A stretch of DNA of 64,000 bases from CAYRYU01 sp964428355. Lineage in GTDB: Bacteria; Muiribacteriota; Ozemobacteria; Ozemobacterales; Ozemobacteraceae. The DNA lies in assembly GCA_964428355.1 (NCBI GenBank), contig CAYRYU010000017.1, forward strand, positions 1 to 64,000. Direction: 5' to 3'. The position numbers were made by a program, and so were the translations under genes. This document shows, in pieces, positions 18,212 to 26,224 of the stretch (within the stretch, counting starts at the first letter, position 1; each line of letters starts with the position of its first letter). The notes under the pieces were generated by a model. That model searched no databases. It saw only the letters and a list, made by a program, of their open reading frames with translations, and had not been told where the DNA came from.

Positions 18212-20440
18212 ATGAAGTTCCCCCGGATTTCGATTGCGGCCCTTCTTGTAGTTCTCATCTGGGCAGTATTCCCCGCCTGGTCGGAGAACGGGGGAGTCGA
18301 GGAGATCAAGAAGGCTGCAGAACGGGGAGAGGCGGATGCCCTTTTCCAGATGGCGGTTTTCCACAGGGAAGGAAGCCAGGGTTTTCCCAAGGACATGGAA
18401 ATCGCTTTCGGGTATCTGGAAAAAGCCGCAGCGAAAGGACATGTCCCCGCGACGTTCATCCTTGCCACGATGCTCATGGATGGCTTCAAGGGAAATGAGA
18501 GGGCCGAGGAGGGAGCGAAACTGTTGACCGAAACCTCGAACAAGGGTTATCCCCCTGCCTGGTTCCTCCGGGGAGCCCTGGAACGCGATAAGGACAAGAT
18601 CAAGGCTCTTGCCTACATGCAGTTTGCGCGGTCCCGCTCGAATGGAGTCTTCGGGAAAATGGATGAAGACGCCACCGAAGCCTGCAAGGCCCTTTTCGGT
18701 GAGATGTCCGATGACGAGGAGGCAAGGGCAAAGGAGCTTTTCGAATCCCTTCAAAAGGATACTCCTGTTTTCAACCTCGGCCGGAAGGCGGTCCAGAGGT
18801 CAGGACCGCCCGAAGGCGAACCCGCTTTCTCGGAAGAGGAGGCCCGGCAGTATCTCGAGGAGGTCCTTCCCCTCGTCGAAAAGTCAGCCCACCGGAAGTT
18901 CAAGGTAAAACCGAATCTACGGGTCGCGGGCCGGGAGGAGGTTGCCCGCTCCCTTGCCCAGGACATCCTTGTTCAGCTCACCAAGTTGAATCCACAGCTT
19001 TCATTCGAGCAGGCAAAGGAAATTGCTGATGGCCAGTCGAAGGCGATGGCACCTTTCCTTTTGGGAAAGTACGGTTTCGTCGACAAAACCCTCTACATTC
19101 TACCCCGGAATGTCCCTCCCTTGATCAAGCTGGCAAGGATTCCAGGAAGCATGGTTTCAGCCCTCGTCAAGGTTGTCCTGTCTCACGAGCTGACCCATGC
19201 CCTCCAGGATCAGCACATCGACCTGGGGTTGACGCTCAGCACGATAACCTCCCAGGACCGGTCCCTCGCTTTCAACGCCACGATCGAGGGACACGCTGTC
19301 TTCATCCAGGACTCCGTGGGGACAGCCCTGGTGCTCGACAAGGAGATCATCGAGTTCTCCCGGATGTTCGTGGCGGGCGAGGTCACAGGAAAAGAGTCCC
19401 TCGAGGAGCTACGACAAAAGATCCATGCTTCACAGATGGAGATGGTCTACCTTGGGGGAAAATCTTTCATCGACTTCATATATAACCAGGGAGGTCACGA
19501 AAGAATCTGGAAGGTCCTCCAGAACCCTCCTGCCAAGGTTTCGATGATCCTTCAACCCGATACCTATTCCTCGAAGGTTGTGGAGATCGATTATGCCTCG
19601 GTCGTGAAGGGGCTCGAGAAGAAGTTCGGGGATTGGGAATGGCAGACCACGATAACGGAGATCAACTCCATTGCTCTGGATGCACTGTTCGCCGGCATGC
19701 CTCCCGATGATCGCCGGAAGATCGTGACCGGAATCTCCCACGTCCATACACTTGCCGCGGTGGCCGCCCGCTCGAAGAAGATTGCCGGGGTCTCGATCTT
19801 CATCTTCGAGGATTCCGAAACGGTCCCCGAGTTCCTTTCCGCGATCGAGGCAATGGGAAAATCAGGATTGGAGCGCTTGGAGAATGGCAAGGTCAGGGAT
19901 ATCGCCTTTTCCGAGTTCAAGGAGATGTCCGCAAGTCATTCAAGCGTGCTTTCGTACAAAGTCAAGCCCGAAGGGGAACCCGAGGTCGAAAACAAGGTAT
20001 TCCGCATCGCCAGGGGGAAAGCCCTTGTGGAAATCTCGGACACGAACTGCGGGATTTCCTCCGAGATCGTCACCCAGCTTGCCGAAGAGGTCTTTTCCCG
20101 CTTTTCCAGGCTCCAGTCGGAGATGAAAACCCGACAAGGAAATACCGTTTCAGCGGCTGGTGGACCCGGCGCAGATTCCCTTGGGCAGGCATTGAAATCC
20201 TTCCAGGCAGGGGATTTCAACAAAGCCCGGGACAACCTCCGGCCGGTCATCTCCCAGGACCCCAACAACCCCAAAGCCCGGTTCATGCTCGCGGTGATGG
20301 CCGCTCGCGAGAAACGTTTCGACAAAGCCTGGATCAACATCGAGATCGCCAAGAAATCCGACCCAGGGAACCAGAAAATCCTGGATTTCATCAAGAAGCT
20401 GGAAAAAGTTTCTCCGCGCCCCATGGTTCCAGGCCATTGA
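18212..20440 (+). CDS. Secreted HExxH metallopeptidase-like protein with Sel1 and TPR repeats
   Basis: 742 residues from ATG 18212 (GGAG upstream). Seen: signal peptide (about 1-26); Sel1-type helical repeats at about 30-150 (ADALFQMAVFHREGS, GYLEKAAAKGH); a central domain with HELTHALQDQH near residue 330, a zinc-binding HExxH, and a downstream TIEGHA that could give the third ligand Glu; then about 280 residues of unknown fold; and a TPR-like C-terminus. Known: HExxH plus a later Glu defines gluzincin proteases. Inferred: a periplasmic or exported zinc peptidase held in a complex by its repeats. The gene stands alone, with a palindromic repeat just upstream and an inverted repeat (GATC..AGGGG/CCCCT..GATC) just after its stop. 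Confidence 0.78.
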   Translation: MKFPRISIAALLVVLIWAVFPAWSENGGVEEIKKAAERGEADALFQMAVFHREGSQGFPKDMEIAFGYLEKAAAKGHVPATFILATMLMDGFKGNERAEEGAKLLTETSNKGYPPAWFLRGALERDKDKIKALAYMQFARSRSNGVFGKMDEDATEACKALFGEMSDDEEARAKELFESLQKDTPVFNLGRKAVQRSGPPEGEPAFSEEEARQYLEEVLPLVEKSAHRKFKVKPNLRVAGREEVARSLAQDILVQLTKLNPQLSFEQAKEIADGQSKAMAPFLLGKYGFVDKTLYILPRNVPPLIKLARIPGSMVSALVKVVLSHELTHALQDQHIDLGLTLSTITSQDRSLAFNATIEGHAVFIQDSVGTALVLDKEIIEFSRMFVAGEVTGKESLEELRQKIHASQMEMVYLGGKSFIDFIYNQGGHERIWKVLQNPPAKVSMILQPDTYSSKVVEIDYASVVKGLEKKFGDWEWQTTITEINSIALDALFAGMPPDDRRKIVTGISHVHTLAAVAARSKKIAGVSIFIFEDSETVPEFLSAIEAMGKSGLERLENGKVRDIAFSEFKEMSASHSSVLSYKVKPEGEPEVENKVFRIARGKALVEISDTNCGISSEIVTQLAEEVFSRFSRLQSEMKTRQGNTVSAAGGPGADSLGQALKSFQAGDFNKARDNLRPVISQDPNNPKARFMLAVMAAREKRFDKAWINIEIAKKSDPGNQKILDFIKKLEKVSPRPMVPGH

Positions 20441-20579
20441 GATCAAGGGGGTCCCCTGAGATCTCTTCTCTATTCATTCCCCCTACGGAAAAACGAAAAA
20501 ATGTGGGCGGTACCCTTCCGGGTTCGGGGATTTACGGATAGAATTATCTTATAAGAAATCCAAATTCGTGGAGGGCAAC

Positions 20580-21068
20580 ATGGGGAGCAAGTTTTGCAAA
20601 TTACTTTCAATCAGCCTTCTTTCTCTGATGGTTCTCTTCTGCTTCGGTGAGCTTCGACAGGCTGAAGCCAAGGGAAGACGCCATCGCAAGGTCGGTATCT
20701 TCACCCGGATCAAGAGAGCGATCAAGAGGAAGATCAAGAGGATCGTCAAGAAAACCCGGCGTGCCATCGTCAAATCCGCTTGCGGAGTCCACAACCGGAT
20801 CATGGACGGAGCGGTCCGTGCTGGTTCGGCCCTCACCGGGAAGAAACCCAAATGGACCTGGGTAAAAGGCCACTACTCCAAAGGCCGCAAGCACCACACC
20901 AAGGGCCACTGGCGGTATGTCCGGCGCCACAAGAAGTCTGGCGGCGGTGGCGGTGGCGGCGGCGGCGGCGGAGCTCCCGCGGGTGGAGCGTCAGTTTCTG
21001 GCGGCGGTTCACTCCCCCCGATCGATCCAGTTCTTCCCAAATCAAGCCAGAAACACGGGAAAAGGTAG
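20580..21068 (+). CDS. Small secreted, strongly basic protein with poly-Gly run
   Basis: 162 residues from ATG 20580, preceded by GGAGGG; an in-frame GTG at 20568 is less likely. Seen: signal peptide of about 30 residues ending QAEA; a mature part packed with Lys/Arg (about 35-70), an aromatic/His-rich middle (WTWVKGHYSKGRKHH), a run of eleven Gly near 125-135 and a Pro-rich end. No family recognised. The charge suggests binding to nucleic acid, LPS or cell wall, but that is inference. A strong rho-independent terminator follows at 21092. Confidence 0.72.
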   Translation: MGSKFCKLLSISLLSLMVLFCFGELRQAEAKGRRHRKVGIFTRIKRAIKRKIKRIVKKTRRAIVKSACGVHNRIMDGAVRAGSALTGKKPKWTWVKGHYSKGRKHHTKGHWRYVRRHKKSGGGGGGGGGGGAPAGGASVSGGGSLPPIDPVLPKSSQKHGKR

Positions 21069-21091
21069 CTCGCGGAAATCGGAATATCCCG

Positions 21092-21128
21092 GAACCCGGT
21101 CGGAATGTCGACCGGGTTCTTCGTTTTT
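21092..21128 (+). terminator. Rho-independent terminator
   Basis: Stem AACCCGGTCG / CGACCGGGTT with a six-base loop, followed by CTTCGTTTTT. Ends the transcript of the basic secreted protein. Confidence 0.85.
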
Positions 21129-21139
21129 GGGCGGTTCGG

Positions 21140-21171
21140 GCGTTGACGCGTTAACGTGTTGGCGCGTTGAC
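21140..21171. repeat. Four degenerate 8-bp tandem repeats
   Basis: GCGTTGAC, GCGTTAAC, GTGTTGGC, GCGTTGAC in a row between the terminator and trpB. The array may hold or overlap the trpB promoter region. Confidence 0.6.
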
Positions 21172-21220
21172 TTCCGTGGCCATTGGGGTTAATGTTGCCT
21201 TCAAAAAAAAGGAGCCGTCC

Positions 21221-22453
21221 ATGGAAATCGACTATTTCAAGAAGTTTCCCGATGAAAAGGGGTTTTTCGGAGAGTATGGTGGCGCCTTCCTCCCGCCGCA
21301 ACTGGAGGGGCAATTCCGGGATATCACCCACGCCTACCTGACGATCTCGAAATCGCACCGGTTCATTTCGGAACTCCGGTCCATCAGGAAACATTTCCAG
21401 GGACGTCCCACTCCGGTCTATTTTGCGGAGCGCCTTTCCAACAGCCTGGGAGGAGCCAGAATCTACCTCAAGCGGGAGGACCTGAACCACACTGGGGCAC
21501 ACAAGCTCAACCATTGCATGGGCGAAGCCCTTCTCGCGAAATACATGGGAAAGAAGAAACTCATCGCCGAAACGGGTGCAGGGCAGCACGGTGTCGCCCT
21601 GGCCACAGCCGCTGCCTACTTCGGCCTCGAATGTGAGATTCACATGGGTGAGGTCGACATACAGAAGGAACACCCCAACGTCATCCGGATGAAACTCCTC
21701 GGGGCAAACGTGATTCCGGTCAGGGAAGGCCTGAAAACTCTCAAGGAAGCTGTCGACTCAGCCTTCATGGCCTACCTAAAACAACCGGAAACAAGCCTCT
21801 ATTGCATCGGATCGGTGGTCGGACCCCACCCCTTCCCGATGCTCGTTCGGGAGTTCCAAAGGATCGTCGGGATCGAAGCTCGGGAGCAGTTTCTCGAGAT
21901 GACGGGTGAGCTTCCGGACAACGTCGTCGCCTGCGTCGGAGGCGGAAGCAACGCCATCGGTCTCTTTTCCGCCTTCCTGGACGATCCCACGCGGATCTAC
22001 GGGGTCGAGCCCACCGGGAGGTCACTGAAACCAGGAGATCACGCCGCCACCATGACCTACGGGAAACCTGGGGTCATCCACGGTTTCAAATGCTATCTCC
22101 TCCAGGACGAGAAAGGGCAGCCTGCACCAGTCTACTCGATCGCGAGCGGTCTCGATTACCCCGGCGTGGGCCCCGAGCATTGTCATCTCAAAGATGAGGG
22201 ACGGATCAACTATGTCTCGGTCGATGACATGGAGTGCCTGGAAGCGTTCTTCATCCTGAGCCGGACCGAAGGGATCATCCCTGCTCTCGAAAGCTCGCAT
22301 GCCGTGGCGTATGCCATGAAACTCGGTCAGGAGAAGAAATACCAGTCGATTCTGGTCAATCTCAGCGGCAGGGGCGACAAGGACATCGATTTCGTTGCCG
22401 AGAAGTATGGATTTTCTCTCGAGGAGATGCGGGCGAAGTTTCCGAAAAGTTGA
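21221..22453 (+). CDS. trpB: Tryptophan synthase beta chain
   Basis: Pyridoxal-phosphate enzyme condensing indole with serine to tryptophan; in the usual complex it receives indole from TrpA. 410 residues, normal TrpB1 length. Seen: FGEYGGAFLP near the start, the PLP lysine K95 in LNHTGAHK, ETGAGQHGVA, the phosphate-binding GGGSNAIG loop and the GVEPTG and SGRGDKD motifs. Start ATG follows AAAAAGGAG. No other trp gene is in the window, so it is a stand-alone trpB. One region differs from common TrpB: EVDIQKEHPNV stands where ED.xRQ.LNV.RM usually stands. It may partner a distant TrpA or act alone on salvaged indole. Confidence 0.93.
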   Translation: MEIDYFKKFPDEKGFFGEYGGAFLPPQLEGQFRDITHAYLTISKSHRFISELRSIRKHFQGRPTPVYFAERLSNSLGGARIYLKREDLNHTGAHKLNHCMGEALLAKYMGKKKLIAETGAGQHGVALATAAAYFGLECEIHMGEVDIQKEHPNVIRMKLLGANVIPVREGLKTLKEAVDSAFMAYLKQPETSLYCIGSVVGPHPFPMLVREFQRIVGIEAREQFLEMTGELPDNVVACVGGGSNAIGLFSAFLDDPTRIYGVEPTGRSLKPGDHAATMTYGKPGVIHGFKCYLLQDEKGQPAPVYSIASGLDYPGVGPEHCHLKDEGRINYVSVDDMECLEAFFILSRTEGIIPALESSHAVAYAMKLGQEKKYQSILVNLSGRGDKDIDFVAEKYGFSLEEMRAKFPKS

Positions 22454-22513
22454 ACTTGTCGGGTAGGGGGATTCCCCGCAAGACAGGCGGGTGACGTCTT
22501 TTCTGGGGGGCTT

Positions 22514-23875
22514 TTGATAAGAAGATTCGAAGCTTTTCTGGCAAAGGTGTTCGACGTCCAGGAACGCGAGATTCCGGTCGCACTGGTTGCGTTCCTGTAT
22601 TTCTTCTTCCTGATAACGGCATATTACGTTCTCAAGCCGATTCGCGAAAGCCTCGCCCTCGAACTGGGAGCGAAGAAGATTCCGTATCTGACGATCGTTT
22701 CCCTCTCCTCACTTGTCATATGCAACGGGGTCTACAGTTTCCTGATCGGGCTTCTCCCGCGCCAGACCTTCATCGCGATTTGTACAAGGTTTTTTTCGGC
22801 GTGTCTTCTCCTGTTCTGGTTCGTTTTCTGGAAACTCATCCCCCAGGTTCCGCCGACGGAGGCCTTCGACATCCAGCATCCGCGGGTGGTCGCCATCGTT
22901 GCCTACTTCACGTGGGTGAACCTGTTCGCCCTGGTTTCGGTCAGCATGTTCTGGTCCTTCATGAATGATGTCTTTTCGGTTTCCCAGGGAAAGAGGCTTT
23001 ACACCCTGATCGGATACGGAGGCCTCATCGGGGGCTTGACGGGCGGCATCCTGACTTCCATCCTGGCCGAGAAGCTTGGGACATCCCAGATGTTCCTTTT
23101 TGCGGCATTCCTCCTCGAGCCGACCGTCTGGTGCATGCGGTTCATTCACCGGAAAAGCGGTCAACTTGCCCTGGAAGCCGGCGAATATCCCTCCCCGGGG
23201 GCGTCGAGCGCCAGAACCCGCGTTTCGTCACCGCACCCGCTGGACGGCCTGAAATACACCCTCGCTTCTCCGCTTCTTGGGCTGATGGCGATAGAGATGT
23301 TCATCTACACCTTTTCCAGCAGCCTGTTTTCCTTCCAGATCAATCTCCTCGTCGAGGAAAACCTTCCCTCCCGGGATCTTCGAACCGCTTATTGGGCCGG
23401 GATCTACAACATGATAAACGGACTTTCGTTGCTGACGCAGTTCCTGGTGACACGCTTCGTTTTCCGGTTTTCCATACCCGTTTTCGGTCTTGCCCTGATC
23501 CCGCTCATCCAGGTTGTCGGGTCCTCGTGGCTTTGGCTCAGACCAGGATTGGAAGCAGCTGCGGCCTTTGGGGTATTGAGATACGCGCTGAACTACTCCA
23601 CCGGAAAGGCCGTCAGGGAGCTTTTCTATACCCCACTCTCCAGGGAGGAGAAGTACCAGGGGAAGGGGTTCATCGACACCCTCATGTTTCGCGGAGGGGA
23701 TGGCCTCGCTTCGATCCTTCTCATTCAGGCAACCCACGCCGAGCGATGGAACTGGGGAACGGGGAACTGGATTGACGGGACGATAATCGGGATGATGGCA
23801 GTTTCGATCCTCGTGATCCGGATAATCGGAAAGCGCTTTGAATCCTTGTCCAGGAGGACCATTCCCGAAGGGTGA
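22514..23875 (+). CDS. ATP/ADP-translocase-like (NTT) or MFS-related carrier
   Basis: 453 residues, about 12 hydrophobic helices. The N-terminal motif YYVLKPIRESLAL and following helices match the AAA family (Tlc/Npt-type nucleotide exchangers) and its free-living relatives. Known: Tlc proteins of intracellular bacteria swap host ATP for ADP, but related proteins of unknown substrate are common in free-living bacteria. So nucleotide transport is possible, not shown. TTG start at 22514 after TCTGGGGGG. It follows trpB by 60 bp on the same strand and may be co-transcribed. No terminator is seen between. Confidence 0.75.
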   Translation: MIRRFEAFLAKVFDVQEREIPVALVAFLYFFFLITAYYVLKPIRESLALELGAKKIPYLTIVSLSSLVICNGVYSFLIGLLPRQTFIAICTRFFSACLLLFWFVFWKLIPQVPPTEAFDIQHPRVVAIVAYFTWVNLFALVSVSMFWSFMNDVFSVSQGKRLYTLIGYGGLIGGLTGGILTSILAEKLGTSQMFLFAAFLLEPTVWCMRFIHRKSGQLALEAGEYPSPGASSARTRVSSPHPLDGLKYTLASPLLGLMAIEMFIYTFSSSLFSFQINLLVEENLPSRDLRTAYWAGIYNMINGLSLLTQFLVTRFVFRFSIPVFGLALIPLIQVVGSSWLWLRPGLEAAAAFGVLRYALNYSTGKAVRELFYTPLSREEKYQGKGFIDTLMFRGGDGLASILLIQATHAERWNWGTGNWIDGTIIGMMAVSILVIRIIGKRFESLSRRTIPEG

Positions 23876-23913
23876 CCTGTCCAGGCGACCTGCCCCCAAG
23901 AGTTCCTTCGAGC

Positions 23914-23954
23914 ACGAGCCCCACGATGGGGTGAATGTGCCCGAGAAGCCAGGA
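23914..23954 (-). repeat. Dispersed 41-bp palindromic repeat, family 2, copy B
   Basis: Reverse-complement match (37/41) to 18148-18188, including the stem-loop GCCCCA-CGA-TGGGG. It is intergenic, between the carrier gene and the PfkB kinase gene. Confidence 0.75.
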
Positions 23955-23975
23955 CGAACCGCAGGATGCGGCAGT

Positions 23976-24014
23976 GTCGGGCCAGGGCCACGGATGGCCC
24001 GTCCTTGGCCCGAC
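23976..24014. repeat. Large nested hairpin
   Basis: Outer arms GTCGGGCCAGGG and CCTTGGCCCGAC pair in 11 of 12 positions, and an inner GGCCA/TGGCC stem lies inside. It is 94 bp before the PfkB start and could be a REP-like element or a terminator of the upstream operon without a U tract. Confidence 0.55.
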
Positions 24015-24107
24015 GGGCCAGTCCTTGAGGGCACGCGTGGGGGTTTGCGTTTGGTGGGTCGAACTGCTATCATGGGCTCCCCAAAATCCAATCCGGAGGA
24101 ACAACCG

Positions 24108-25016
24108 ATGGCCGTTAAGATGATCGTGGTCGGATCGATCGCGCTCGATTCTCTCCAGACCCCCAAGGGAAAACGGGAACGGGCTCTTGGAGGCTCGGCG
24201 GTCTATTTTTCCACCGTCTCCAGCTATTTCACCCAGGTTGGCCTCGTGGGAGTCGCGGGAAAGGATTTCGACCAACAGCACATCGATTTCCTCAAGGCCC
24301 ATGGCGTCGATCTGGAGGGGTTCGAGGTCGCGGAAGGGAAGACCTTCCATTGGGCGGGTTCCTATTCCCGCGATTTCGGAGATGCCACGACGCACGCCAC
24401 CGAACTGAACGTTTTCCAGGCTTTCGATCCCAAGTTGCCCGATTCCTACCGGAACGTTGAGTACCTTTTCCTGGCCAACATCCATCCCGCCCTCCAGCTG
24501 AAGGTCATCGAAAAGGTGGAAAAGCCGCGCCTGATCGGTCTCGATACCATGAATTTCTGGATCACGGGAGCAATGGACGACCTTCTGAAGGTTCTGAAGA
24601 AGGTGGATGTCCTTTTCCTCAACAGGCAGGAAGCTATGCAGCTCAGCGACGCACACAGCCTCGCGACCGCCGTCCCGACCCTCCTCGGGATGGGCCCCAA
24701 GCGTCTGGTGGTCAAGCTCGGGGAGCTGGGAGCCTTCACCGCTACCCGCGACAGCTGGTTCTTCGTTCCCGCCTATCCCTGTCCGGACATCACCGATCCT
24801 ACTGGTGCCGGCGACTCCTTCGGGGGCGGATTCATGGGATATCTCGCACAAACCGGCAACCTCTCGGAAAACGGGTTCCGTCGAGCGATGTTGTATGGAA
24901 GCGCAATGGGTTCGATAACGGTCGAGCAGTTTTCCCTCGACTCGTACAAATCACTCTCCAAGAATCATATCGACGAAAGATACGCCAAGATCAGGGAAAT
25001 GATCACCGTCTCTTGA
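24108..25016 (+). CDS. PfkB-family carbohydrate kinase
   Basis: 302 residues. Known: ribokinase/PfkB enzymes transfer the ATP gamma-phosphate to a sugar or nucleoside hydroxyl in the cytoplasm. Seen: an N-terminal VVGSIALDS strand, a GGSAVYFS loop and the C-terminal signature DPTGAGDSFGGGF with catalytic base D236. Start ATG is preceded by CGGAGGA, which settles the start against a long upstream extension. The substrate is not evident from sequence; relatives annotated sugar kinase or ribokinase-like are common. Downstream lies a strong promoter and two terminators, so the transcript probably ends within 150 bp. Confidence 0.9.
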   Translation: MAVKMIVVGSIALDSLQTPKGKRERALGGSAVYFSTVSSYFTQVGLVGVAGKDFDQQHIDFLKAHGVDLEGFEVAEGKTFHWAGSYSRDFGDATTHATELNVFQAFDPKLPDSYRNVEYLFLANIHPALQLKVIEKVEKPRLIGLDTMNFWITGAMDDLLKVLKKVDVLFLNRQEAMQLSDAHSLATAVPTLLGMGPKRLVVKLGELGAFTATRDSWFFVPAYPCPDITDPTGAGDSFGGGFMGYLAQTGNLSENGFRRAMLYGSAMGSITVEQFSLDSYKSLSKNHIDERYAKIREMITVS

Positions 25017-25027
25017 CCCACGGTCTC

Positions 25028-25056
25028 TTGACAGCCTGCTTCTTTTCGATCATAAT
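25028..25056 (+). promoter_or_regulatory. Strong sigma-70-type promoter
   Basis: TTGACA (25028-25033), 17-bp spacer, CATAAT (25051-25056). It is immediately after the PfkB gene. The predicted start of transcription is near 25063, about 50 bases before a terminator hairpin. Confidence 0.65.
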
Positions 25057-25062
25057 TAGAAA

Positions 25063-25145
25063 AGGGAAAGGGTCCGGGGGGCATTAGCCCTTCGGAGGTT
25101 CTTTGAAATGGTCGGGCCGCCATCCTCCGGGAATGGCGGCTTTTT
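25063..25145 (+). ncRNA. Candidate small RNA or attenuated leader
   Basis: A transcript from the promoter at 25028 would run about 80 nt: a GGGC-ATTA-GCCC hairpin, then a terminator GCCGCCAT / ATGGCGGC followed by TTTTT (25116-25145). There is no open frame with a start in it. Either a short independent RNA or a leader that attenuates expression of the small membrane-protein gene at 25235. I match it to no known riboswitch family. Confidence 0.4.
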
Positions 25146-25152
25146 CATGCCC

Positions 25153-25192
25153 GCCCGTCGAAGGGAGCTTTTGTCCCTTTCGGCGGGTTTTC
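25153..25192 (+). terminator. Second rho-independent terminator
   Basis: Long stem CCCGTCGAAGGGA / TCCCTTTCGGCGGG followed by TTTT, directly behind the first terminator (25116-25145). The tandem arrangement isolates the small gene at 25235 from upstream transcription unless it is regulated by antitermination. Confidence 0.75.
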
Positions 25193-25234
25193 GTGAGTCC
25201 GCGCATTTCCGGATTTTCCCGGAAGGAGCGGACT

Positions 25235-25447
25235 ATGAAAAAGAACCGTCAGGAAAACCCCATCGAACCAAACGAAGAACTCCGTGCAAGAGCTTCGGAG
25301 GAAGAAACCACCCAGCCCTCGGATGGGGTCCCGTCCTCGGCTCCGGTAGCCTGGAAAGATGACCCTGCGGGTGAATTGAAATCCAAGGCGATCTTCGTCG
25401 TCGTGGCAATACTTGTACTGTGGCTTTCGAAATACGTTGGCTTCTGA
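25235..25447 (+). CDS. Small single-pass membrane protein
   Basis: 70 residues: a charged, Glu/Ser/Pro-rich soluble part (1-50) and one C-terminal helix (AIFVVVAILVLWLSKYV). Start ATG at 25235 follows GGAAGGAG. Tail-anchored topology is likely (inferred). No family is recognised. It ends 3 bp before the convergent nucleotidyltransferase gene. Confidence 0.65.
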   Translation: MKKNRQENPIEPNEELRARASEEETTQPSDGVPSSAPVAWKDDPAGELKSKAIFVVVAILVLWLSKYVGF

Positions 25448-25450
25448 TAA

Positions 25451-26224
25451 TCAGCCCAGTTCCCTCAGCCGTAGGGCGACCAGCCATTCGGAACACCTGT
25501 CTTCCGCGGCCGGTCCCTCCGGTAGGGAGCTTTTCTCGAAAGCCTCGGTTAGCCTGCCATCCAAGCCTGGCCAGAAGGACCTGTGAAGAACATCCTCGAC
25601 CGGATCGAGCTCCTTCTTCTCCGAACTGGAGCCGTAAATCGCGATGAGGTTCAGCGCCTGGGGATAGCCGTACTCGGGCGCAAGCCTTTTCAGATCGCCG
25701 ACCACCTCTCCCGAACGCAAAAGGTGGATTCCGGTCAGGGCGGTTCGATAGGCATACAAAAGTGATTTGACCCGCCTGTTCCCCTCCTTCACGTGGAGCT
25801 CGCAGACCTTCTGGAAGAAACCCCGGTAATGGTGGTACACCCGGCGGGAAAGGAATGCGGGTGCGAGTTGCCGAAGTTCCCCCATCTCCGTGGTCGAAAA
25901 AAGCTGGAAAGGTGAGAAGATCCTTTCCAGCATGTTTCCGTTTCCCTTCAAAAGCAGGGTCAGGGCCTGCCCAACCTCGTTGCTCGTGAGGTCGCAAAGG
26001 ATTCCGGCTTCCATCCCCTCCAGATTGACGGCCGCGTCGGAGGGGCGAAGGCCCAGAACCGATCGGGTGGGTGCGGCATGGATTCCCTTGAGGTCGAGAT
26101 CACTGTCCGGCGCGGGGAACCCGTAGAAATGGCTTCCCGTAACGCCGCAGAGAAGCATGCGACCCGGGGGAGGATTCCTCGCCAGGAAGTTCTTTCCGCG
26201 GGCGAAATCAATCTCCATTGTCAT
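25451..26224 (-). CDS. Nucleotidyltransferase-superfamily protein (COG3541-like), copy 1
   Basis: 257 residues. Seen: GVTGSHFYGF then APDSDLDLKG, the GS...DxD motif of the DNA polymerase beta nucleotidyltransferase fold, and an all-helical C-terminal part. Known: COG3541/RlaP-like proteins are predicted to transfer a nucleotide to RNA or protein and are sometimes linked to RNA repair or conflict systems; substrates are mostly unknown. It overlaps the paralogous upstream gene by 17 bp, so the two are translated together. The pair is downstream of mtnP on the same strand. Confidence 0.82.
   Translation of the reverse strand: MTMEIDFARGKNFLARNPPPGRMLLCGVTGSHFYGFPAPDSDLDLKGIHAAPTRSVLGLRPSDAAVNLEGMEAGILCDLTSNEVGQALTLLLKGNGNMLERIFSPFQLFSTTEMGELRQLAPAFLSRRVYHHYRGFFQKVCELHVKEGNRRVKSLLYAYRTALTGIHLLRSGEVVGDLKRLAPEYGYPQALNLIAIYGSSSEKKELDPVEDVLHRSFWPGLDGRLTEAFEKSSLPEGPAAEDRCSEWLVALRLRELG

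Noticed and set aside
25063..25145. ZTP or other known riboswitch
   Set aside because: A CGGGCCGCC stretch recalls the ZTP motif, but the required upstream stem and loop sequence are absent.
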